This document shows, in pieces, positions 28,399 through 34,850 of a stretch of 34,850 nucleotides of DNA. The position numbers and the translations under genes are program-made. The stretch covers positions 1-34,850 of the forward strand of contig CANGNA010000046.1 of the NCBI GenBank assembly GCA_947455215.1. Reading direction: 5' to 3'. This DNA comes from Chitinophagaceae bacterium (lineage in GTDB: Bacteria; Bacteroidota; Bacteroidia; Chitinophagales; Chitinophagaceae). How positions within the stretch are numbered: the stretch's first letter is position 1; every line of letters begins with the position of its first letter. The notes beneath the pieces are model-generated. The model saw nothing but the letters and a program-made list of their open reading frames with translations. It was not told the DNA's origin and did not search any database.

Positions 28399-29913
28399 TT
28401 AGTGTTTGAAATGGCGGGTGCCGGTCATTACCATTACCATGCCATTGTCTTTGCAGTACTGTATGCTGTCATTATCGCGAACGGAGCCGCCGGGCTGTAC
28501 CACCGCGTTGATGCCTGCTGTATGGGCCATCTTCACACAATCATCGAACGGGAAGAAAGCATCTGATGCCATCACCGCACCTGTAAGGCTGAAGCCGAAC
28601 TGATTGGCTTTGTCCAGCGCCTGGCGCAGGGCATCTATACGGCTGGTCTGTCCGCAGCCCTTGCCTATCAGCTGGCGGTCTTTTACTATGGCAATGGCGT
28701 TGCTCTTCAGGTGCTTGCACACTATGTTGGCAAACAGCAGATCGTTCTTTTCTGCTTCGGTGGCAGGGCGGGCGCCGGCATCGGTCCATTCTGCATAGTT
28801 CTTGCTATCGCCATCCTGCACCAGTATCCCATTCAGTATGCGTTTGTATTCTTTAGCCGGGAAGAAGGTCTTCTTCTGCTGCAGTATGTTGCGGTTCTTC
28901 TTGCTCTTCAACAGTGTCAGCGCCTCCTCGTCGTAAGACGGGGCAATGAGTATCTCGAAGAACAGTTCGTTGATCTTTTGTGCTGCGGCCAGTGTGATGG
29001 GCTGGTTGGTGGCCAGCACACCGCCAAAAGCGCTCTCGCGGTCGCCGGCCAGGGCAGCTTCCCAGGCGTGCTCTACGGTATCGCGCTCGGCTATGCCGCA
29101 CACATTGGTATGCTTGATGATGGCAAAGGCAGGCTTCTGGAATTCTGCAATGATCTGGATGGCAGCATCCACGTCTACCAGGTTATTATAAGACAGTTCC
29201 TTGCCGTTCAGCTTGGTGAACAGCTCATCCAGGTTGCCATAGAAAGCAGCCTGCTGGTGCGGGTTCTCTCCATAACGGAGCACCTGCTTGTTGCCAAACG
29301 ACATCTGGAAAGGCGCCTCGGCAACATCTTTATTAAAATAATCGGCTATGGCCACATCGTAATGGGCACACTCTGCAAAGGCAGCCGCTGCATAGCGGCG
29401 GCGATCGGCATTGGTAGTATTGCCGTTCTGCTCATTCAGCAGGTTCAGCAGGCCTTCGTATTGGTTGCGTGATGATATGATGCACACATCGGCATGGTTC
29501 TTGGCGGCTGCGCGGATGAGCGATACACCTCCTATATCCACTTTTTCTGTAATTGCCTTCTCATCGGTAGTCGAGCGAACGGTCTCCTCGAAGGGGTACA
29601 GATCTACGATCACCAGGTCGAGCAGGGGTATCTCGTATTCGCTGATGTGGTTCTGATCGCCTTCAAAATCTCTGCGGGCCAGTATGCCGCCAAACACTTT
29701 GGGGTGCAATGTCTTTACCCTGCCGCCCAATATAGACGGGTAGCCCGTAACACTTTCTACCGAGGTGCAAGGCAGGCCCAGCTGCTCTATAAATGTTTGT
29801 GTGCCACCGGTAGAATACATAACTACCCCAAGGTTGTGGAGCTTACGTACTATAGGTTCCAGTCCGTCTTTATAGAATACAGATATGAGCGCAGATTTGA
29901 TTTGGCGATCCAT
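28399..29913 (-). CDS. purH: Bifunctional AICAR formyltransferase / IMP cyclohydrolase
   Basis: A 504-residue enzyme catalysing the last two steps of de novo purine synthesis in the cytoplasm: formylation of AICAR from 10-formyl-THF, then ring closure to IMP. The N-terminal MGS-like cyclohydrolase domain (about 1-145) shows ALISVFYKDGLEPIVRKLHN, YSTGGTQTFIEQLG, ILGGRVKTLHP and DLVIVDLYPFEETV. The formyltransferase domain shows LRYGENPHQQAAFYG, LSYNNLVDVDAA, FAIIKHTNVCGIA (catalytic Lys-His), SDAFFPFDDCVKMA and the C-terminal GTRHFKH. All motifs are intact and the length is usual. A TATCTTCG at 29940-29933 (minus) may be its -7 box, with TTTA about 20 nt further up. It lies 134 nt downstream of comEC on the same strand. 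Confidence 0.97.
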   Translation of the reverse strand: MDRQIKSALISVFYKDGLEPIVRKLHNLGVVMYSTGGTQTFIEQLGLPCTSVESVTGYPSILGGRVKTLHPKVFGGILARRDFEGDQNHISEYEIPLLDLVIVDLYPFEETVRSTTDEKAITEKVDIGGVSLIRAAAKNHADVCIISSRNQYEGLLNLLNEQNGNTTNADRRRYAAAAFAECAHYDVAIADYFNKDVAEAPFQMSFGNKQVLRYGENPHQQAAFYGNLDELFTKLNGKELSYNNLVDVDAAIQIIAEFQKPAFAIIKHTNVCGIAERDTVEHAWEAALAGDRESAFGGVLATNQPITLAAAQKINELFFEILIAPSYDEEALTLLKSKKNRNILQQKKTFFPAKEYKRILNGILVQDGDSKNYAEWTDAGARPATEAEKNDLLFANIVCKHLKSNAIAIVKDRQLIGKGCGQTSRIDALRQALDKANQFGFSLTGAVMASDAFFPFDDCVKMAHTAGINAVVQPGGSVRDNDSIQYCKDNGMVMVMTGTRHFKH

Positions 29914-30025
29914 TACAGCTTAAATTTTGGCGCGAAGATACTAAGTTTGGCGTAGCCTGCTAAACGATATAATTCTGTTGCTGCCCTAAAGACCCTCTCC
30001 CTAAAGCGCAGAGGGCGTACAATGT

Positions 30026-30041
30026 CCGCGCAGTTGCGCGG
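30026..30041 (-). other. Hairpin just after comEC stop
   Basis: CCGCGCA-GT-TGCGCGG, a 7-bp GC-rich inverted repeat 7 nt past the comEC stop. There is no T run, so it is at best a weak terminator or an mRNA 3'-end stabiliser. A second inverted repeat CCCTCT/AGAGGG lies next to it (29993-30015). Confidence 0.45.
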
Positions 30042-30047
30042 TATATT

Positions 30048-32105
30048 CTATTGTTCAATTGTAAACGCACCATTGTCGCCAACCTTGTATAACTGCGCTG
30101 CCGACACTTTATTCCATTGCTGCCGCTCCTTATAACTATAATTATTGCCCAGGATAATTGCCTTAGGGGTATAGATGGTTTGTAACATAGCCAGATCGGG
30201 CCCGGCGTGGTAGTTGAGTATAAGGTAGTCGACAGGAAAATGGCCTGCTGCAGCCGGAGTGTCTAATATCAGGATGCGCTTACCGTTTACAAGGAATAGC
30301 CGTTGATCGCCGATCTTGTGTTGGTGCCATGCCTGTAACGCAATATGGGCGGGGGTAGTGGCATAGCTTATCTTTTGTGTATTGGCCATGTCTGTTGATA
30401 ACATAGTATACCCATCGCCTGTTATCCGCTCCACACGTGGCTTGCCGGAGGTGTTGTATACGATCAGCCTATCTTGCTGCAAAGAGTGGTACTTGTCGGC
30501 TATTAATGATAGTAAAAGGACGATGGTAGCTGCCAATGAGATGAAAGCACCTTTCTTATTCCTGAGCAATAGCAATATACCCAGCCCTGCGATAACGATG
30601 TAGATGCAAGCCAGCTGTATTGCTGACAACTGAAGATAGTGAAACGATGCGGGGCTAAGCTGTTGCAGCGCATTAACAAGACCTGAAAAGCATTTCACCA
30701 CCAGGATATCAAGCTGCCCTACAACTGTGGCTATGGGTGCTATAAAACGTGTAACCACGGTGAGTATGCCCAGTATAAGCACCGCAAACATAAAGATGGC
30801 TGCCAGCACATTGGCCACCAGGAACATAGCCGGGAAATTGTGGAAATAGTATATTGATAATGGTGCTACCAATATTTCTGCGGCAAAGCTGGCACATATG
30901 GTAGCCCAGATATTTTTGACCAGCCACTGGCCAATTTTACTCCGGAATGCCGGACGATACAGCCTGTGAATAGGCGAGTAGAACAAGATAAGTGATAGCA
31001 CTGCCACAAACGACAACTGGAAACCCAGCGAATAGAGCCAGCTGGGCTGTGCACATAACAATATGAATGCAGTGGCCAACAGCTGGTTGAGTGCGTTGTT
31101 GTCTTTGTCCATAACGAAACCCAGCGCCAGTACTGAGAACATAACGGCTGCACGGATGGCCGATGGTGATGCCCCGGCCATGACCACATAGATCCATACC
31201 AGTGGCAGGGCAATCACGTATTGCACCCAGCGGTATTTGCGGTGTTTGAGCCAAAGCATAAGCCAGCCGATGAGGACAAAGAACATCATAACATTACCAC
31301 CGCTGATGGCTATCACATGTACAATGCCGGTGTCTGCGAATGACCGGCGCAGTTCGGGATCCAGGTTCACCTCATCGCCAATCAGCATGCCCTGTATCAG
31401 CCCCATAGTTGTGGGGTGTGGTATGTAGCGCTCCAGCGCGTCCATGCAATAGTTATGCAGTTTTGCAGTGAAGGAGAGTTGTTGTCGATCGCACAATGCA
31501 TATAGCCGCATTTGTGCTGTTGAGCAATATTGCTGCCTGTATATATTGTTGCGCCGACAGTACTGCGCATGGTCGAACTCGAATGGGTTGCCTGCGTTCG
31601 ATAGGGGTTGCCAGTTGTTGGTGAGCAACACTGTATCGCCTGTGTGATACAACATGGGGCTACCCTCCTTTTGCAGGTACACAATTGCTGCCCCTTTGGT
31701 GTTGTACGTTGCTGTGCTATCTATTACGCTGATCACATTTACTGCCAGTTTCCAGGTATGGTCTTTTTCTGCAGGCGGGGCGGTGATAACAGCCCGGCAG
31801 GCGCCGGCAGCGCTGTAGCGCCCGAACCAGTTCGGGTCGTTACGAACATCGTACAGCCGGCTAAGGCACCAGCCACACAATGCCAGCAATGTAAATGAGC
31901 CAATGGCAATTATGGTTTTGTTCCAAACCTTAAACCCTGCCACAAATACAATAAACAACAATAAGCCGGCCAACCCTACTGGTACAACAGAAGGTGCAGG
32001 TGGCAAGAGATCGTATAACAATATACCGGCCACCAGTGGCAGCAATAAGCGGAAGAATGGTGCGGTCTCCCAGAAGTGTGGATTGTGTTTGGGCCAGCGG
32101 GGCAT
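30048..32105 (-). CDS. comEC: ComEC/Rec2-family competence channel protein
   Basis: A 685-residue polytopic membrane protein. An N-terminal membrane pair (FFRLLLPLVAGILLYDLLPP and following) leads into a DUF4131-type extracytoplasmic domain (about 95-200). Then comes the Competence domain, with LIQGMLIGDEVNLDPELRRS, TGIVHVIAISGGNVMMFFVL, MAGASPSAIRAAVMFSVLAL and GFQLSFVAVLSLILFYSPIH, which are hallmark ComEC motifs. Several more helices follow up to about 520. The final 150 residues form a small soluble domain lacking the HxHxDH motif of the metallo-beta-lactamase domain found in many ComEC proteins, a common state in Bacteroidota. ComEC carries single-stranded DNA across the inner membrane in natural transformation. 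No other competence gene is in the window. Confidence 0.92.
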   Translation of the reverse strand: MPRWPKHNPHFWETAPFFRLLLPLVAGILLYDLLPPAPSVVPVGLAGLLLFIVFVAGFKVWNKTIIAIGSFTLLALCGWCLSRLYDVRNDPNWFGRYSAAGACRAVITAPPAEKDHTWKLAVNVISVIDSTATYNTKGAAIVYLQKEGSPMLYHTGDTVLLTNNWQPLSNAGNPFEFDHAQYCRRNNIYRQQYCSTAQMRLYALCDRQQLSFTAKLHNYCMDALERYIPHPTTMGLIQGMLIGDEVNLDPELRRSFADTGIVHVIAISGGNVMMFFVLIGWLMLWLKHRKYRWVQYVIALPLVWIYVVMAGASPSAIRAAVMFSVLALGFVMDKDNNALNQLLATAFILLCAQPSWLYSLGFQLSFVAVLSLILFYSPIHRLYRPAFRSKIGQWLVKNIWATICASFAAEILVAPLSIYYFHNFPAMFLVANVLAAIFMFAVLILGILTVVTRFIAPIATVVGQLDILVVKCFSGLVNALQQLSPASFHYLQLSAIQLACIYIVIAGLGILLLLRNKKGAFISLAATIVLLLSLIADKYHSLQQDRLIVYNTSGKPRVERITGDGYTMLSTDMANTQKISYATTPAHIALQAWHQHKIGDQRLFLVNGKRILILDTPAAAGHFPVDYLILNYHAGPDLAMLQTIYTPKAIILGNNYSYKERQQWNKVSAAQLYKVGDNGAFTIEQ

Positions 32106-32200
32106 GAACTAAAATAACAACATTAAAATGTATATTTTATTGCAAGGATGTACGTTATTTGTGGACTATTATAAATCAATCTACAATAAAACTATACTCT

Positions 32201-32635
32201 ATGAATATGAAGCTACTGCTGTTATTTTTCATTGCTATGCTAGGGTTGGCCGCAACCGACAGCCGTGCTGCATTTGTAATACAATCTCCATCCGCCACGG
32301 GTAGTTCTATCTTTAGCGATAGCGATACCGCGAAAATTATCCGGGCGCACAAAAAGCAAAAATCATCCTACCCGTTCCCGCGTAGAAGAGGCCGGCGAAG
32401 TACCCCGATCATTGCGGCCTTACTTGCAGCCGGTGCTATAGCATTTGTGCTGATGGCCATGACCGCTGCTGCTCCTCTCTATATACTTTATGCAGCACTT
32501 TGCCTGTTGGGCGGGTTTGCTACGGGTATTGCGGCACTGGCTAATAATTGTCCGCTGCGGGCATTGGCCATATTTGCTGTAGCGCTGTTTGGTGTTGCCT
32601 TGCTCAGTTATATCATTTTTGGCGGCGGGCACTGA
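32201..32635 (+). CDS. Small membrane protein with signal peptide, unknown function
   Basis: A 144-residue product starting MNMKLLLLFFIAMLGLAATD, a signal peptide (start Met1 or Met3). A Ser- and Lys-rich region (residues about 24-65, ending in the very basic PFPRRRGRRS) is followed by two or three hydrophobic helices (TPIIAALLAAGAIAFVLMAM, PLYILYAALCLLGGFATGIA, ALAIFAVALFGVALLSYIIF). The architecture resembles small Bacteroidota membrane proteins of unknown role. It is divergent from comEC (95 nt between starts), and 99 nt separate it from kmo. Confidence 0.7.
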   Translation: MNMKLLLLFFIAMLGLAATDSRAAFVIQSPSATGSSIFSDSDTAKIIRAHKKQKSSYPFPRRRGRRSTPIIAALLAAGAIAFVLMAMTAAAPLYILYAALCLLGGFATGIAALANNCPLRALAIFAVALFGVALLSYIIFGGGH

Positions 32636-32669
32636 TGGCGTGTAAGGTCACATACGCTTCTTATATATG

Positions 32670-32701
32670 TTTGTGCAAGATTGTGTTTTCGTAAATTTAC
32701 G
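32670..32701 (+). promoter_or_regulatory. Probable kmo promoter with overlapping palindrome
   Basis: TTTG at 32670-32673 and TAAATTTA at 32692-32699 (one mismatch to TAnnTTTG), 18 nt apart. The -7 box is embedded in the perfect 12-bp palindrome CGTAAATTTACG (32690-32701), a possible operator. Confidence 0.55.
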
Positions 32702-32734
32702 GCATTCCGAAATAGCCAATAAATAAATCTATAT

Positions 32735-34108
32735 ATGTCTCGTAATGTTACCATTTTAGGAGCGGGCCTCGTGGGCTCGTTGCTATCCATTATTTTAAAG
32801 AAGCGGGGGCACGAGGTTACTGTGTATGAGCGTCGCCCCGATATGCGCACAGCATCGGGTTATGCCGGCCGCTCCATCAACCTGGCCATGAGTGCCCGCG
32901 GATGGCGCGGACTGGAACTGGCAGGCCTGCGCAGCGACCTGGAAGCAATTGCTATACCTATGTATGGCCGCCAGCTGCACATGCCCGATGGCAGCGAGGT
33001 GTTCCAGCCATACAGCAAGAACAATGAAGCTATTTACTCTGTAAGCCGCGGTGAGCTGAACAAGAAACTGATGACGCTGGCTGAGCAATGTGGTGTAAAG
33101 ATCGAGTTCGAACACCGCTGCGCCGGTATAGATGTGCCTAACAATAAAGTAACCTGCACACTGCCCGATGGCACTACCAAAAACATACAGGCAGATCTGT
33201 TGTTTGGTGCAGATGGTGCTTTTTCTGCATTACGCACCAGCTACAGCCACATGGATAGGGTAAACTGCTCGCAGAACTACCTGGAGTACGGTTATAAAGA
33301 ACTGACCATACCGGCCGACGAGCATGGCAATATGCGCATGGAAAAGAATGCCCTGCACATATGGCCACGCGGCAACTACATGATGATAGCCCTGCCGAAT
33401 ACAGACAACACATTTACCTGCACTTTGTTCATGCCGTTTGAAGGAGATATATCTTTTTCTAAACTACAGACAAGAGAAGATGTGACCAGGTTCTTCAACG
33501 AGAAATTTGGCGATGCGCCGGCCATGATGCCTACCCTGCTGGAAGACTTTTTTACCAATCCTACATCTTCGCTCATCACCACGCATATATTCCCGTGGCA
33601 TTATAAAGACAAGAGCGCGCTGATAGGCGATGCAGCCCATGCCATAGTGCCGTTCTACGGACAGGGCATGAATGCCGGCTTTGAAGATTGTTCGGTACTT
33701 TCCGGCCTTATAGACAAGCATGGTGAAGACTGGAGCGCCATACTGGCTGAATACGAAGCTAAGCGCAAGCCCAATGGCGATGCAGTAGCACAGCTGGCCC
33801 TGCAGAACTTTGTGGAGATGCGCGATAAGGTGGGCGATATGACCTTCCTGGAGCGTAAAAAGATAGAAAAGGAACTGGGCAAGCGCTACCCTGAGCAGTT
33901 TGTATCGGTATACGAGATGGTATCCTTCAGCCATACGCCATACGATACTGCCATACGCTGCATACAGGCACAAGACAGCCTGCTGCACACCATTATGGGC
34001 CAGGGCGACTTCTTTGCCAATGTGGAGGACAATGCATTTACCGGCAAACTGGATAACTGGATAAACGAATATCATAACGCTGTACAGCAACTAGACTTCG
34101 GACGATGA
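32735..34108 (+). CDS. kmo: Kynurenine 3-monooxygenase
   Basis: A 457-residue class A FAD monooxygenase that hydroxylates kynurenine to 3-hydroxykynurenine using NADPH and O2. The FAD-binding GxGxxG is at the start (TILGAGLVGSLLSIILKKRG), followed by YERRPDMR, GRSINLAMSARGW (typical of KMO), the mid-protein GADGAFSALR and the second FAD motif ALIGDAAHAIVPFYGQGMNA with GFEDC. The C-terminal helical region (SLLHTIMGQGDFFANV) fits the family. Length equals typical bacterial KMO. In Bacteroidota this enzyme is part of tryptophan breakdown to quinolinate for NAD synthesis, but no other pathway gene is nearby. Its stop overlaps the recJ start (ATGA), so the two are co-translated. Confidence 0.94.
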   Translation: MSRNVTILGAGLVGSLLSIILKKRGHEVTVYERRPDMRTASGYAGRSINLAMSARGWRGLELAGLRSDLEAIAIPMYGRQLHMPDGSEVFQPYSKNNEAIYSVSRGELNKKLMTLAEQCGVKIEFEHRCAGIDVPNNKVTCTLPDGTTKNIQADLLFGADGAFSALRTSYSHMDRVNCSQNYLEYGYKELTIPADEHGNMRMEKNALHIWPRGNYMMIALPNTDNTFTCTLFMPFEGDISFSKLQTREDVTRFFNEKFGDAPAMMPTLLEDFFTNPTSSLITTHIFPWHYKDKSALIGDAAHAIVPFYGQGMNAGFEDCSVLSGLIDKHGEDWSAILAEYEAKRKPNGDAVAQLALQNFVEMRDKVGDMTFLERKKIEKELGKRYPEQFVSVYEMVSFSHTPYDTAIRCIQAQDSLLHTIMGQGDFFANVEDNAFTGKLDNWINEYHNAVQQLDFGR

Positions 34109-34850
34109 GACTGGAGAAACGATGGTCCATAAAACCTGCTGATGAGCAGGTTGTGGATGGCCTGTACCAGTCGCTGCACGTGCACCCTGCCATATGCAGG
34201 CTGCTTGCTGTAAGAGGTATCAAAGACTATGAAGCTGCCAAGCTGTTCTTTCGCCCTGAACTGAGCCACCTGCACGACCCTTTCCTGATGAAGGGCATGA
34301 AGAAGGCAGTGCAGCGCATAAGCGATGCGGTAGAGTGGCACGAGCGCATAATGGTATACGGCGATTATGATGTAGACGGCACCACAGCAGTATCGGTAGT
34401 GTATTCGTTCCTTAAAAAGCGGTACACCGGCGATATCACCTACTACCTGCCACACAGGTACAGGGAGGGTTATGGTGTATCTAAACAGGGTATAGACTAC
34501 GCGCGTGCCAATGGGTATACGCTGATCATAACCCTGGACTGCGGGATAAAATCGGTGGACCTGGTGAACTATGCGGCATCGCTGGGTATAGATGTGATCG
34601 TTTGCGACCACCACTTACCTGACGACAAACTGCCCGACGCTTTTGCCATACTGAACCCCAAACAGGCCGACTGCCCATATCCGTACAAAGAGCTGAGCGG
34701 CTGTGGTATCGGCTTCAAGCTGATCAGCGGGCTGGCCATGCACTGGAAGATATCTATGGACGAGGTATACCCTTACCTGGACCTTGTTGCCACCAGCATA
34801 GCGGCAGATATTGTACCCATTGACGGGGAGAACCGCATACTGGCTTACTA
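34105..34850 (+). CDS. recJ: Single-stranded-DNA-specific exonuclease RecJ, 3' partial
   Basis: The first 248 codons of RecJ, cut by the window edge. RecJ degrades single-stranded DNA 5' to 3' in recombination and mismatch/base-excision repair. DHH-phosphoesterase motifs are visible: MVYGDYDVDGTTA (motif I, Asp residues 87-91), LIITLDCGI (Asp145) and VCDHHLP (DHH at 168-170), followed by LNPKQADCPYPYKELSGCGI and the start of motif IV (LDLVATSIAADIVP). The ATG at 34105 overlaps the kmo stop in an ATGA arrangement, with no spacer. Confidence 0.95.
   Translation, partial: MRLEKRWSIKPADEQVVDGLYQSLHVHPAICRLLAVRGIKDYEAAKLFFRPELSHLHDPFLMKGMKKAVQRISDAVEWHERIMVYGDYDVDGTTAVSVVYSFLKKRYTGDITYYLPHRYREGYGVSKQGIDYARANGYTLIITLDCGIKSVDLVNYAASLGIDVIVCDHHLPDDKLPDAFAILNPKQADCPYPYKELSGCGIGFKLISGLAMHWKISMDEVYPYLDLVATSIAADIVPIDGENRILAY

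Noticed and set aside
28711-29472. A long plus-strand reading frame (253 codons) inside purH
   Set aside because: Antisense shadow of purH, which has all its catalytic motifs on the minus strand. The same reasoning removes long antisense frames in yidC, murA and kmo.

Overview
The window is chromosomal DNA from a member of the Bacteroidota, most likely Chitinophagaceae-like. The evidence is several secreted proteins ending in a type IX secretion (T9SS) type A sorting domain, promoters of the TTTG / TAnnTTTG type, a DUF4290-murA pair, and Bacteroidota-style YidC and ComEC proteins. No phage, plasmid or insertion-sequence gene is visible. The left edge cuts a large adhesin-like gene and the right edge cuts recJ.

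Layout. 1-2.7 kb: the 3' end of a giant surface protein made of Ig-like (Big_2) repeats. 2.8-5.2 kb (minus): a TonB-dependent receptor preceded by a TPP riboswitch, so probably an outer-membrane thiamin importer. 5.4-9.1 kb: three T9SS cargo genes, namely an Omp28-like thioredoxin-fold protein and two tandem paralogues, each followed by its own terminator. 9.2-16.5 kb: housekeeping genes (ispE, an ABC ATPase, a cobalamin adenosyltransferase, a J-domain/KTSC protein, a MarR regulator, an EVE + SRPBCC operon, yidC). 16.5-18.3 kb: a gene-poor block of structured repeats with one small ORF and one lipoprotein. 18.4-24.7 kb: a 2OG-Fe(II) oxygenase, another T9SS protein, DUF4290-murA, a membrane protein and a small operon with a thioredoxin-like protein. 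24.7-28.15 kb (minus): a vapBC toxin-antitoxin pair, a secreted propeller protein, a DUF922 putative protease, a PH-like membrane protein and tRNA-Leu. 28.4-32.1 kb (minus): purH and comEC. 32.2-34.85 kb: a small membrane protein, then kmo overlapping recJ.

Genes that plausibly act together are the riboswitch and receptor (thiamin uptake), the EVE/SRPBCC pair (ATGA overlap), vapB/vapC (ATGA overlap) and kmo/recJ (ATGA overlap). The rest is mostly single genes bounded by hairpin terminators.

The most unusual content is not protein coding. Intergenic regions hold several families of short, palindrome-rich repeats. One forms a ~171-bp tandem array. Another has two copies whose stems differ by compensating changes, which points to selection on, or inheritance of, a folded structure. 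MurA carries Asp where the fosfomycin-reactive catalytic Cys normally sits. All assignments come from reading the sequence; no database search was run.
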